Of a stretch of 64,000 nt of DNA, positions 6,224 through 13,509 are shown piece after piece. This stretch comes from a virus, in the IMG/VR virus record IMGVR_UViG_3300044623_000784, positions 1 through 64,000 of that record. One strand, given 5' to 3'. The notes below the pieces were generated by a model. The model made no database searches and had not been told where the DNA came from. It saw only the letters and a program-made list of their open reading frames with translations. Numbering within the stretch: position 1 is the first letter of the stretch; the number at the start of each line of letters is the position of its first letter. Made by a program: the position numbers and the translations under genes.

Positions 6224-6808
6224 CTATGATATTTTTGGCGTATCAGCCTGTGGATAACTATCTCTAAAGGCTCTTATATCATCAAAAATAGGATCGTTTT
6301 GAACCAGGTTCAGGTGTGAGTAGTCTGACTTATTTTCTAGATAGCCAAACCTCATAAACATCATCTTGACATACTCTCCATCCTTAAACTCCTTATGGGT
6401 TCTCCAATGAATCTCTTTATTAGCATTAAAGATCAAGGCAGAGTTATTCTCTAACTCATAGACATCTAAGTTCAAACCCAAAGGCCAAACGGTATTAGCA
6501 TCTATCTGCATATTGATGATTAGGTTATTGTCATCTCCATCAAAGTGTGGGGGAAGGTTAGGCTTTCCATATAGATTGCTATATTCCACATATGTTATGC
6601 CACTCATGTTCAAAGAAGGATAGCCCATCTCACTTACAATATCGTTAAATTTTTCTATGATTCTTGGGTGTAGTAGGTTCTTTATTGCTGGAATAGCACG
6701 AACCCTACCTAGGTTATTGTCTATTTCAAAATCTACATTTGATACAGTTTTAAGGATATGGTCCATATCTTCATCAGAAAATATGTTATTTATAAGGGTT
6801 ATTGACAT
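6224..6808 (-). CDS. 2OG-Fe(II) oxygenase-like protein
   Basis: A 194-residue protein with the jelly-roll oxygenase signature: an HFDGD block in the first half supplies His-x-Asp, and IHWRTH about 50 residues later gives the distal His and an Arg that could hold 2-oxoglutarate. It resembles small prolyl-4-hydroxylase-like phage proteins. The substrate is unknown. TATAAT lies 6 nt before the ATG, predicting a leaderless message. It is divergent from the oxygenase-like gene at 6844. Its 3' end carries one DnaA box. Confidence 0.65.
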   Translation of the reverse strand: MSITLINNIFSDEDMDHILKTVSNVDFEIDNNLGRVRAIPAIKNLLHPRIIEKFNDIVSEMGYPSLNMSGITYVEYSNLYGKPNLPPHFDGDDNNLIINMQIDANTVWPLGLNLDVYELENNSALIFNANKEIHWRTHKEFKDGEYVKMMFMRFGYLENKSDYSHLNLVQNDPIFDDIRAFRDSYPQADTPKIS

Positions 6809-6814
6809 ATACTC

Positions 6815-6837
6815 ATTATAGCATTGTCTGTTATAAT
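6815..6837. promoter_or_regulatory. Divergent pair of leaderless -10 elements
   Basis: On the - strand TATAAT (6815-6820) is 6 nt from the ATG at 6808. On the + strand TATAAT (6832-6837) is 6 nt from the ATG at 6844. The two start sites are only about 35 bp apart, so polymerase binding at one should exclude the other. No clear -35 is seen for either. Confidence 0.65.
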
Positions 6838-6843
6838 TAAACC

Positions 6844-7350
6844 ATGCCCATAGACAAGTATGAACTCACAAGAAACTACTTCCTTATCAACACCAACTGG
6901 GAACAGGCACTGACTCTCCTATATAAAAATGCGGAAGGCTCACAAAGACCTGAGACCCTATGGTTTAAAATAAAAAACCGTAGATTATTTGATGACCTTC
7001 CAGACCTTAAAGACTTCTTTGAAAAGATAAACAAGGACTATGGCTCAAAGTATTACGATGACTGCCCATATTACGATGCGTGGCAAGTTGGTATATGTAA
7101 TTGTGATGGTATATGGCATGTTGATGGACCAGTTATATCTTTAGACAATAGTGTAGTTAGCCCTCATAGAGATGTCCACGATGCAGCCTATCTTCAAATG
7201 TTAGGCCAATCATTCTGGAGATTAGGTGGGGAAGAAGAAATTGTCCTAAATCCAGGGGATATCCTTTTCCTATCCAATGAGATTACTCATGAGGTATGGG
7301 GGCAAGGACCTCGTATGGGTATTCTCCTTATGGCATTAAAGCCTCTATAA
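6844..7350 (+). CDS. Cupin / aspartyl-hydroxylase-like protein
   Basis: A 168-residue protein. VSPHRDVHDAAYLQ gives a His-x-x-x-His pair, and LNPGDILFLSNEITHEVWG is a typical cupin strand pair with a distal His. This suggests a metal-dependent beta-barrel enzyme, possibly a hydroxylase. The N-terminal half is helical and contains a Cys/Asp/Tyr-rich insert (DDCPYYDAWQVGICNCDG). Leaderless start (TATAAT plus 6 nt). The substrate is unknown. Confidence 0.55.
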   Translation: MPIDKYELTRNYFLINTNWEQALTLLYKNAEGSQRPETLWFKIKNRRLFDDLPDLKDFFEKINKDYGSKYYDDCPYYDAWQVGICNCDGIWHVDGPVISLDNSVVSPHRDVHDAAYLQMLGQSFWRLGGEEEIVLNPGDILFLSNEITHEVWGQGPRMGILLMALKPL

Positions 7351-7368
7351 AACCACGGTAAATAAAGA

Positions 7369-7683
7369 TTACGATAGGTCCTTTATCGCCCTATTGACCA
7401 TACGGATCAAACCTTTTCGAGTTATCTTCGACGCATCAAATGTCTCCGTATATCCCCCTTGTGGCATATCTGCCTTATCCAGGAAAGAACCATGCTTTTC
7501 CCTTAGTGTTCTTAGTACTAGGGTTTCTATTGCTCTTGCTTGATCCCGTTCGGAAAACCACCAATACTTGATCAATATCCAACCCTTGGTCCTATGGCTT
7601 GCAAACCTTCTACCAGACACATCTGATATACCCACCTTAATAGCCTTGTGTATGGGGCTGTAGAGTATGTATAGTAGGGTCAT
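7369..7683 (-). CDS. GIY-YIG-like nuclease (T5orf172/MUG113 type)
   Basis: A 104-residue protein starting LLYILYSP and followed by KVGIS, an Arg-rich turn and a conserved His, the pattern of the short T5orf172-type GIY-YIG fold. The usual YIG is YSP/KVG here, as in that subfamily. A homing or DNA-processing role is likely but unproven. Leaderless: TATAAT (7690-7695) is 6 nt from the ATG. It diverges from the HNH gene at 7732. Confidence 0.6.
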   Translation of the reverse strand: MTLLYILYSPIHKAIKVGISDVSGRRFASHRTKGWILIKYWWFSERDQARAIETLVLRTLREKHGSFLDKADMPQGGYTETFDASKITRKGLIRMVNRAIKDLS

Positions 7684-7689
7684 ATGTCT

Positions 7690-7725
7690 ATTATACTTGA
7701 CATCCCCCGCAATTTCTGAGATAAT
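7690..7725. promoter_or_regulatory. Divergent leaderless promoters
   Basis: The + side has TTGACA (7697-7702), 17 bp, GATAAT (7720-7725) and 6 nt to the ATG at 7732. The - side has TATAAT (7690-7695) and 6 nt to the ATG at 7683. The -35 of one lies next to the -10 of the other. Confidence 0.75.
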
Positions 7726-7731
7726 AAGAAT

Positions 7732-8112
7732 ATGAAAAATCCATACAAGGTTATATTAAGCAATGCCAAAGGTGCTCAAAATGGTTGGAACAAGAAGCAT
7801 CAGAGTGTAGGAATTAACAGACGAGTAAAGGTCTTTACTATTACCTGGGAAGATGTAGAAAAGGTATTTAATGACCAAGGTGGCAAAAGCAAGTGGCTTG
7901 GTATTCCAATGGACCCTAATGATGTATTTAGAAAGCACTACCCCTTATCTCCAAGTCTAGACAGGCTAGATAATGAAAAAGATTATACTCCAGATAATAT
8001 ATGTATCAGTACAAGATTTGAGAATTATGGATTTAACAAATGTAGCGATGAGGTTAAGACTGAGTGTGTAAATTACTTAATTAATAATATTAAACCAGAA
8101 GTAAGCATATAA
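7732..8112 (+). CDS. HNH endonuclease-like protein
   Basis: A 126-residue protein. PSLDRLDNEKDYTPDNICI matches the second half of small phage HNH enzymes, where the D-R-x-D and N residues belong to the active site and the substrate loop. The preceding ITWEDVEKVF is also typical. The upstream zinc cysteines seen in many relatives are missing. It is probably a free-standing homing-type or repair nuclease. Confidence 0.6.
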   Translation: MKNPYKVILSNAKGAQNGWNKKHQSVGINRRVKVFTITWEDVEKVFNDQGGKSKWLGIPMDPNDVFRKHYPLSPSLDRLDNEKDYTPDNICISTRFENYGFNKCSDEVKTECVNYLINNIKPEVSI

Positions 8113-8221
8113 AGGCTTGTAACCACTATTGCCCGTTTAGGGCATAGGAAGGTTTATAACTTCTATTTTGCGCCGAACTTCAAAACCTATTTTTCGTCGA
8201 ACTGTGTGATAAAATAACCCT

Positions 8222-8347
8222 ATGAACAAATTAGAATCATCTTATAATAAGTTTATGGGCTACAGGGTAGCCTGCAGCAATTGCGATCAACTATATATAA
8301 AACAAGATGACGAACCATTTGTATGTCTTGCCTGTGCTATTAAGTAA
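8222..8347 (+). CDS. Zinc-ribbon microprotein, 41 aa
   Basis: A 41-residue protein with ACSNCD and VCLAC, a four-cysteine zinc ribbon and little else. TAAAAT (8210-8215) lies 6 nt before the ATG. It is one of at least five tiny zinc-ribbon genes in the 8-14 kb segment, each with its own start signal or overlap. Function unknown. Confidence 0.6.
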   Translation: MNKLESSYNKFMGYRVACSNCDQLYIKQDDEPFVCLACAIK

Positions 8348-8362
8348 TGGTATAATCAAAAT

Positions 8363-9004
8363 GTGATACCTAAAAAAATTTTTCAAACTCACCAATACAA
8401 GTACGAAGACCTTCCAAAATGGTTTAAACAAACATCAATGTCATGGATAAATCTTAACCCAGGATGGGAATACATATACCATGACGCAGTAACCAGAGAA
8501 AAGTATGTGAAAGATACCAGCCCAGAACTTTATAAAATATATGGAGAAATAAGAAAACCACACCAAGCAGATATTTGGAGATACCTTATTGTAAAAAATG
8601 AAGGTGGTGTATATGCAGATATGGACTCATTTTGCTTAGTTCCAATGGATTATATTTTAGATGGCTTACCAGAACATATTGACCTTGTATCTACTAAAAC
8701 CGAAGCCCGTGAACACACAAACAATGCAAACTTTGCAGCCGTAAAAAATTCAAAATTGCTTAACTCTTGCGTAGACAGTATCATAAAGGCACACAGTATT
8801 TTTTTAAATAAACCTGATCAACAGATAATCCATTCGTGTTTTACAGATGGGGTTAAAAATAACCCAGATATAGTTTCTAAAACAATGAGGGCTGGGCATG
8901 GCTCATCCTACAAGACAGAGTTTGATCAAAATATCCAGAGAATAGACTATTACGGGCAAGAAATGACATATGAAGAGTTTTTGTCAAGACACAATATGAT
9001 ATAA
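8363..9004 (+). CDS. Glycosyltransferase, GT32 / OCH1-like (DXD sugar transferase)
   Basis: A 213-residue protein beginning IPKKIFQTHQ. It contains NPGWEYIYHD and KPHQADIWRYLIVKNEGG, then YADMDS, whose DMD is the metal-binding DXD motif. This is the layout of capsular-type GT32 transferases that use a nucleotide sugar. The start is GTG, 6 nt after TATAAT (8351-8356), a leaderless GTG start. The acceptor could be a virion glycan, host wall polymer or DNA base, and the sequence does not tell which. Confidence 0.75.
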   Translation: MIPKKIFQTHQYKYEDLPKWFKQTSMSWINLNPGWEYIYHDAVTREKYVKDTSPELYKIYGEIRKPHQADIWRYLIVKNEGGVYADMDSFCLVPMDYILDGLPEHIDLVSTKTEAREHTNNANFAAVKNSKLLNSCVDSIIKAHSIFLNKPDQQIIHSCFTDGVKNNPDIVSKTMRAGHGSSYKTEFDQNIQRIDYYGQEMTYEEFLSRHNMI

Positions 9005-9011
9005 TCAATAT

Positions 9012-9137
9012 ATGAATAAGTCCAAATGCTTTTTTTGTGAAAAGGAAGCCACACATTACGATGTTGTTGTAGATCACTCTGATTATGTGGTTGCGGACGT
9101 ATGCTTTAATCATTTGTCTATGAGTCTTAGTTCATAG
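9012..9137 (+). CDS. Zinc-binding microprotein, 41 aa
   Basis: A 41-residue protein with KCFFCEKEATH at the start and VCFNH near the end, a C-x2-C...C-x2-H zinc site similar to actinobacterial DUF7455-like proteins. TATAAT (9000-9005) plus 6 nt gives a leaderless start, overlapping the end of the glycosyltransferase gene. Confidence 0.6.
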   Translation: MNKSKCFFCEKEATHYDVVVDHSDYVVADVCFNHLSMSLSS

Positions 9138-9138
9138 A

Positions 9139-9375
9139 ATGTCTCACAGAATACTTAAAGATGGATCAGAAGTTGAATCTTTTGATAAGCCAGTTGATTT
9201 AATTATTCATACTAAAGCCCCTGGAAAATGGAAATTGACTGACTTAGAAACAGGTGAAGAGTACCTTGGATCTGAGATAAGTACAGACTTTGCAGAAGTC
9301 TTAAGAGAAAAAGTTAACATTAATAAAATAGGCACTTGGGTAAAGACCAAGTGGAAACAAAAGCAAGTTGACTAA
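9139..9375 (+). CDS. Hypothetical protein, 78 aa
   Basis: A 78-residue small beta-rich protein (DLIIHTKAPGKWKLTDLETG) with a basic C-terminus (KTKWKQKQ). It starts 1 nt after the preceding stop, so it is probably co-transcribed. No family is recognised. Its last codons carry the -35 of the next gene. Confidence 0.55.
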   Translation: MSHRILKDGSEVESFDKPVDLIIHTKAPGKWKLTDLETGEEYLGSEISTDFAEVLREKVNINKIGTWVKTKWKQKQVD

Positions 9376-9396
9376 ACCCTTACTTTAAGGTATACT
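9368..9396 (+). promoter_or_regulatory. Leaderless-type promoter
   Basis: TTGACT (9368-9373), 17 bp, TATACT (9391-9396), then 6 nt to the ATG at 9403. Confidence 0.75.
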
Positions 9397-9402
9397 AAAT
9401 AT

Positions 9403-9687
9403 ATGGAACAATGGATGAACGACTACGCCTCATATATACTTGTTATAAGTGGTGCTGCAGCCATGTTTACTATTGGCCGTAAAAAGCGATGGGGCTGGCT
9501 TTGGTTTATATTTAATGAATTTATGTGGACGGCCTACGCTCTAATTACAAAGCAGTATGGATTTATCCTTGGCGCTATTCTATACGGAATAGTGGGAGTA
9601 AGGTCATACATGAGATGGAAAGACATATCATTAGACAAACACTCTTGGAATAAATTTCTTAAGTTAGTTTGGTCACCAAATGATTAA
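9403..9687 (+). CDS. PnuC-like small membrane protein
   Basis: 94 residues with about three membrane segments: near 9-24, 31-48 (GWLWFIFNEFMWTAYAL) and 53-68. The order of aromatic residues around GWxWFIFNExMW resembles PnuC-type nicotinamide riboside transporters and a common family of phage inner-membrane proteins. It is shorter than full PnuC, so a transport role is tentative. Leaderless promoter directly upstream. Confidence 0.5.
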   Translation: MEQWMNDYASYILVISGAAAMFTIGRKKRWGWLWFIFNEFMWTAYALITKQYGFILGAILYGIVGVRSYMRWKDISLDKHSWNKFLKLVWSPND

Positions 9688-9886
9688 CATGGAAATTCCT
9701 GATCCATTTCAAACCTTTGTAGCCAACAAGTATGCTAATGCCAAAGGTGCTGTGTATGATTTCTTTGCTAAGGAATGGCATATGAGGTGTGGATGCTGTA
9801 AAGAAGAATTGTTTGCTCCAACCCGCAAAATTTTAACAAAAGTTAGACTGTTTCATACAAGAAATGAATGTTTGGGTGGGTATTAA
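9680..9886 (+). CDS. Small protein with CGCC motif, 68 aa
   Basis: 68 residues. RCGCCKEELF and a lone Cys near the end suggest a metal or redox site. It overlaps the end of the membrane-protein gene. The start may be 9680 or the ATG at 9689. It ends tail to tail with the opposite-strand gene at 9883. Function unknown. Confidence 0.5.
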   Translation: MINMEIPDPFQTFVANKYANAKGAVYDFFAKEWHMRCGCCKEELFAPTRKILTKVRLFHTRNECLGGY

Positions 9887-10128
9887 GCAATACTGCCAGA
9901 ACCAGTTACTGATCCAGATCCAGTTACTGACTTAACACCATATGGTGCCCAGTTATCGTTACTTCCTCCACCCACTGCAGGTGGATATCCTGGATTACCA
10001 GGGTTGCTAATTCTAATAAAGTATGCTCCGTCAATACCGTATGGGTCTCCATCAGTAATAACTGTGTCTCCAATGGCATAAAGTGCTCCATTGTTATATA
10101 GTCCTTGATAATTTGGTGGTGTAGGCAT
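9883..10128 (-). CDS. Carbohydrate-binding-like small protein (CBM5/12 pattern)
   Basis: 81 residues. The aromatic-glycine spacing (YNNGALYAIGDTV, then GAYFIRISNPGNPGY, then WAPYG) is that of CBM5/12-type chitin-binding modules, which phages use in tail fibres. The C-terminus is Gly-Ser rich (TGSGSVTGSGS). The gene is an isolated leftward gene among rightward ones, with its own leaderless TATAAT (10135-10140). It may be a virion decoration or adhesion protein. Confidence 0.5.
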   Translation of the reverse strand: MPTPPNYQGLYNNGALYAIGDTVITDGDPYGIDGAYFIRISNPGNPGYPPAVGGGSNDNWAPYGVKSVTGSGSVTGSGSIA

Positions 10129-10149
10129 GAGATTATTATATCATCTGTT

Positions 10150-10178
10150 TTGACATCCAAGCGTGGTGGGTGTATACT
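10150..10178 (+). promoter_or_regulatory. Leaderless-type promoter
   Basis: TTGACA (10150-10155), 17 bp, TATACT (10173-10178), then 6 nt to the ATG at 10185. It is back to back with the - strand promoter of the gene ending at 10128. Confidence 0.78.
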
Positions 10179-10184
10179 TAGTAT

Positions 10185-10304
10185 ATGAAAAAGAAAAATG
10201 AGTGCTCATCATGTGGCCTATCACACAAAGATCCTATATTTTGGAACACTCATCAAACCATGAGCGATGGACATATATGGTGCACCAATGCCAAAAGAAC
10301 CTAA
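10185..10304 (+). CDS. Zinc-ribbon microprotein, 39 aa
   Basis: 39 residues. ECSSCGLSH and WCTNAK with flanking His residues make a likely zinc site. The start is set by the promoter at 10150-10178. It overlaps the next gene by 17 nt. Confidence 0.6.
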   Translation: MKKKNECSSCGLSHKDPIFWNTHQTMSDGHIWCTNAKRT

Positions 10305-10413
10305 GATAACTCAGATGGATTGGCGTAGCCTTGGCTATTGGCCAGAATATAAAAACGGGAAGAAAGTGTGGGTACCTAAAGATGACACGAACAACAAAGA
10401 TAGAGAAGACTAG
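10288..10413 (+). CDS. Small basic protein, 41 aa
   Basis: 41 residues, rich in Lys, Asp and Trp (MDWRSLGYWPEYKNGKKVW). It overlaps the preceding microprotein and the following gene. No family is recognised, and the call rests on operon position and codon structure. Confidence 0.45.
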   Translation: MPKEPKITQMDWRSLGYWPEYKNGKKVWVPKDDTNNKDRED

Positions 10414-10684
10414 AATATGGCCATTAAGAGTCATAGGCAACTTCTGTGGTGGCTTTGCTGGTAATCATTTGTTTAAGGCTATGATGTTAGAGGAAGAGTT
10501 GGATGCTGACCTAGGCTTTCGTCATAAGTACCACGCAAAAATGTGGGTAATTCTTAACAAACCTTATAGTTGGTGGGGTACATACTACCAACTTGATATA
10601 GAACAAATGAAAAAAGACTTAGAGGGTTCAGGGTGGGATGACTATGACGAGTTTGGTAAAGCCTATTGGGATAAAGATGAGTAG
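10382..10684 (+). CDS. Hypothetical protein, about 100 aa
   Basis: The C-terminal half (MWVILNKPYSWWGTYYQLD, then acidic WDDYDEFGKAYW) looks like a real globular domain. The start is uncertain: an in-frame ATG at 10331 would overlap the upstream gene more, so 10382 is chosen. A start near 10480 is also possible. Function unknown. Confidence 0.5.
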   Translation: MTRTTKIEKTRIWPLRVIGNFCGGFAGNHLFKAMMLEEELDADLGFRHKYHAKMWVILNKPYSWWGTYYQLDIEQMKKDLEGSGWDDYDEFGKAYWDKDE

Positions 10685-10784
10685 GATCCTTATCTGCCCC
10701 GTTTGTAAAAAGGAATGGGATTTACGCTGGGGCATTATGGCTAATGAATCCCTGTCCAGACACATGAAAGACTGCACAAAATAA
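10677..10784 (+). CDS. Zinc-finger microprotein (C2HC), 35 aa
   Basis: 35 residues. LICPVCKKEW, then SRHMKDC, gives C-x2-C...H-x3-C, a single C2HC zinc finger. It overlaps the previous stop by 8 nt. It could bind nucleic acid, but nothing more can be said. Confidence 0.6.
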   Translation: MSRILICPVCKKEWDLRWGIMANESLSRHMKDCTK

Positions 10785-10804
10785 AGTTATGGTATCATAG
10801 AGAC

Positions 10805-11488
10805 ATGGAAAAAATATACTTAGATGAAGATAAGCAAATTTGGATCATTGAAGACTTTCTTACAAAAGAAGAGTTAGAGTGGTTTAAGACTCAGACTGAT
10901 GATTTAAATGGATGGTATGCAACAATGAGATCTCCATATGGAAATATTTTAAACAAATTTTTAAACATTGTTCCCAAGTATGATGAGACTGGTAATATTA
11001 TTTTTCCAAATAAAGATTCAGAAGTTATTAACTTACCAGTATTTTCTGATCCCGACGGAGTTTGGGACAGACTTGATTCTGTTTTGCCACCATCATACAA
11101 AAGACACGCAACACTACAAACATTTAAGTATATGACTGATGAAGAAATTGAAACAAATGTAAACCCAGATGTTTTAACTGAGTATGGAGTAAAGACAGAA
11201 GATATTGATTTTGCAATGTATTGGCATCAAGATCCTGGAGCAGAAAGCAACATCAATGCATCATTTAGTCTTTATCTTAATGATGATTTTGAGGGCGGAG
11301 AACTAGAGTTTGGAAACTTGCCAATTAAAGTTAAGCCCAAGGCTGGCATGCTTGCTGTAATCCCTGGTGGAGACAAGTACAAGCATAGAGTAAATAAAGT
11401 TCTTGGACCTAACTCAAGACACACACTGTATGGAAACTCATTTATAGACATTGAGTCTGCTCCAGAAAGTACCGCAGACGACTGCTAA
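10805..11488 (+). CDS. 2OG-Fe(II) oxygenase (prolyl-4-hydroxylase-like)
   Basis: A 227-residue protein with a clear P4Hc-type core. MYWHQDPG gives the His-x-Asp pair and FSLYLNDDFEGGELEF is the central strand block. AGMLAVIPGG then YKHRVNKV supplies the distal His, and SRHTLYG an Arg that fits 2-oxoglutarate binding. This is the best-preserved of the oxygenases in the window. Substrate unknown; phage relatives are often near glycan or nucleotide modification genes. TATCAT (10793-10798) is 6 nt from the ATG. Confidence 0.75.
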   Translation: MEKIYLDEDKQIWIIEDFLTKEELEWFKTQTDDLNGWYATMRSPYGNILNKFLNIVPKYDETGNIIFPNKDSEVINLPVFSDPDGVWDRLDSVLPPSYKRHATLQTFKYMTDEEIETNVNPDVLTEYGVKTEDIDFAMYWHQDPGAESNINASFSLYLNDDFEGGELEFGNLPIKVKPKAGMLAVIPGGDKYKHRVNKVLGPNSRHTLYGNSFIDIESAPESTADDC

Positions 11489-11508
11489 AAGGGTGTTATA
11501 ATATAAAC

Positions 11509-12297
11509 ATGAAATCTATATATGACATCCAATTGGACTCTGCCGAAGGCACTCCAAACTTTCTAGAACAATTCAAGGGCAAAGCAGTATTGCTCATCAA
11601 CACAACTGTGGGTTGTGGTAACGCTGGTCAGATGGAGTCCATTCAGTGGATCCAAGAAGACATGGCTGGAGAAGACTTTACCGTTGTAGCAATTCCTACT
11701 AACGACTTCTGTGGTCCAAGCATTACAAAGGGCAAGTGGTCAAAAGGTATTACTTGTGGTATGGATTCTAAGTTATACGGAGAAGATGTCTATGGTGTTA
11801 CATTCCCATTCTCAGAGATGATTGTTTCTAATCCCGCAGAAATTCCATTAGAGGCACCATGGCTTGGACAAGGTCCAGGGCTTAACGGAAACGGTCAGCC
11901 ATTTGGAGAAAGACATGAACTTTATTTAGAGATCTCTAATCAGATTAGATTGCTTGCTGAAGACAAAGTTGCAAACGGTATAGTTGAAAAGACAGATTAC
12001 GAATCACGATACCTAAATCAACATGATGGTGGTTCTATGATGAACGCTAACTTTGAAAAGTATTTAATTGACAAAGATGGTTACGTAGTTAAGCATTATC
12101 CTGCTACAACACTAAACTGGGATGTAGAGCGCACTCTTAAAGAAGATCTTGCAGCACAAGGAATCTGGGCAAAGATGGGTCCAGATAGATCTGAGTACAT
12201 CTTCAATGAAGAAAACGCTGTTATTCGTGACCATATTGAAAGACTTATGGCTGGCGAAAGATCACGCATCAACCCAAACCTAGTTCTATCTAACTAA
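11509..12297 (+). CDS. Diverged glutathione-peroxidase-like protein
   Basis: A 262-residue protein with a thioredoxin/GPx fold: FKGKAVLLINTTVGCGNAGQ places the peroxidatic Cys at 36. It is much longer than its 142-residue neighbour because of an insert around residues 70-170. The other catalytic residues look lost: NDFCGP replaces the NQFGNQ block, and NANFEKY replaces WNFEKF. It may therefore be a non-peroxidase paralogue or use another mechanism. Leaderless TATAAT (11497-11502). Confidence 0.6.
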   Translation: MKSIYDIQLDSAEGTPNFLEQFKGKAVLLINTTVGCGNAGQMESIQWIQEDMAGEDFTVVAIPTNDFCGPSITKGKWSKGITCGMDSKLYGEDVYGVTFPFSEMIVSNPAEIPLEAPWLGQGPGLNGNGQPFGERHELYLEISNQIRLLAEDKVANGIVEKTDYESRYLNQHDGGSMMNANFEKYLIDKDGYVVKHYPATTLNWDVERTLKEDLAAQGIWAKMGPDRSEYIFNEENAVIRDHIERLMAGERSRINPNLVLSN

Positions 12298-12313
12298 CAG
12301 AAAGAAGACTCAT

Positions 12314-12742
12314 ATGAGTATATATGACTTGTCATTTATTGACAACTCTGGTAATGAAATAAAACTGGAAAGTTTTAAAGGTAAAAGCATATTGATAGTT
12401 AACACTGCAAGCCAGTGTGGATACACAAAACAATATGAAGACCTACAAAAGATCCAAAGCGACTCTGTTGTTGTAATTGGATTTCCATGTAATCAGTTTG
12501 GTAATCAAGAGCCAGGAACAACAGAAGAAATCAAAGCATTCTGCACAAACATCTATGGTATAACCTTTCCTATATCACAAAAGGTAGAGGTTAATGGTCC
12601 TAATGCACACGAGATATATAAGTACTGCAAAGACAGTGCTAACGTTACTAATATTGGTTGGAACTTTGAGAAATTCTTAGTATCTGTTGACGGATCAATT
12701 ACTCATTATCCTAGTTCACATCAAGTATCAGACATCGTTTGA
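12314..12742 (+). CDS. Glutathione peroxidase (thiol peroxidase type)
   Basis: 142 residues with all family blocks: NTASQCGYT (peroxidatic Cys 35), GFPCNQFGNQEPG (catalytic Gln) and GWNFEKFLV (catalytic Trp). Bacterial enzymes of this cysteine type usually reduce peroxides with thioredoxin, and a thioredoxin is encoded at 14242-14493. It lies 16 nt behind its diverged paralogue with an AGAAAGAAG ribosome site. Probable role: protection against host oxidative stress during infection. Confidence 0.85.
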   Translation: MSIYDLSFIDNSGNEIKLESFKGKSILIVNTASQCGYTKQYEDLQKIQSDSVVVIGFPCNQFGNQEPGTTEEIKAFCTNIYGITFPISQKVEVNGPNAHEIYKYCKDSANVTNIGWNFEKFLVSVDGSITHYPSSHQVSDIV

Positions 12743-12767
12743 CAATCAGTTTGCCTTAAGGTATACT
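12739..12767 (+). promoter_or_regulatory. Leaderless-type promoter
   Basis: TTGACA (12739-12744), 17 bp, TATACT (12762-12767), then 6 nt to the ATG at 12774. The -35 overlaps the stop codon of the peroxidase gene. Confidence 0.78.
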
Positions 12768-12773
12768 TGAACT

Positions 12774-12947
12774 ATGAGTATAGATGATATGACATTACGA
12801 GAAGAAATTGCAAGGGCTATAGAAGCCATACCTATTGAACCATCAATAACAAATGCTTTAGGCATGCGTACAGAAGCAGCAAAAATTGCAAGAGGATTGG
12901 ATAATTATATGACTCAATGGTATGAAAGGCAGGTAGATTTCGAATGA
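12774..12947 (+). CDS. Small helical protein, 57 aa
   Basis: 57 residues, amphipathic helices (LREEIARAIEAIPIE), no known family. Its own promoter lies at 12739-12767 and it overlaps the next small gene by ATGA. Confidence 0.55.
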   Translation: MSIDDMTLREEIARAIEAIPIEPSITNALGMRTEAAKIARGLDNYMTQWYERQVDFE

Positions 12948-13033
12948 TAAGTTTTTTCTTTTTAATTCCAGCATTCTTGGTAGGTTATGTAGCATGCTAC
13001 CTTATTATGACATATCATGTTGATCAAAACTAG
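12944..13033 (+). CDS. Single-helix membrane microprotein, 29 aa
   Basis: 29 residues, almost entirely one membrane helix (ISFFFLIPAFLVGYVACYLI) with a short polar tail. The start overlaps the previous stop and the end overlaps the next start. Possible membrane regulator or small holin-like peptide; no direct evidence. Confidence 0.5.
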   Translation: MISFFFLIPAFLVGYVACYLIMTYHVDQN

Positions 13034-13484
13034 CCCAAGTTCATCTGCGTACATCTTTGACGTAGATGGCACCCTGGCCAATGTAGATCCTTACCTGCAT
13101 TATGTTCGTGGCTCTAATAGGGATTACGAGGCTTTTCATGAGGCTTCTATTGATGCCCTGCCAAATATACAGGTAGTAGAAATGTTAAACCATGCTTTCT
13201 TTGATCAGATGCACGTTATTATTGTCACATCAAGAAAAGAAACTTGGCGTGGACTAACATCATATTGGCTTGCCAAAAATGACATTGGTCACCATGCACT
13301 GTACATGCGTAGTGACGATGATAACAGGCCAGACTACGAAGTTAAAAAAGATATCTTACTTAAGATTAAGAAACATTGGAATGTTGTTCATGCAGTAGAT
13401 GATAATCCCAATGTGATTAGATTGTGGGAAGATCATGGAATTCCAACTACTAAGATTGGTACATGGGATGGAAACAAGTCTTGA
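13017..13484 (+). CDS. HAD-family phosphatase (polynucleotide 3'-phosphatase-like)
   Basis: 155 residues. FDVDGTLANV holds the nucleophile Asp15 and acid/base Asp17. VIIVTSRKETW is motif II, and VHAVDDNPNV is the acidic motif. The order and the LYMRSDDDNRPDYEVKKDI stretch closely follow the C-terminal phosphatase half of T4-type polynucleotide kinase. The kinase half is absent. A role in repairing RNA or DNA 3' ends is plausible; a nucleotidase is the alternative. Confidence 0.75.
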   Translation: MLIKTSPSSSAYIFDVDGTLANVDPYLHYVRGSNRDYEAFHEASIDALPNIQVVEMLNHAFFDQMHVIIVTSRKETWRGLTSYWLAKNDIGHHALYMRSDDDNRPDYEVKKDILLKIKKHWNVVHAVDDNPNVIRLWEDHGIPTTKIGTWDGNKS

Positions 13485-13509
13485 TACTTTTATCTCAGTA
13501 TGGTATGAT
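13481..13509 (+). promoter_or_regulatory. Leaderless-type promoter
   Basis: TTGATA (13481-13486), 17 bp, TATGAT (13504-13509), then 6 nt to the ATG at 13516. Confidence 0.7.
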
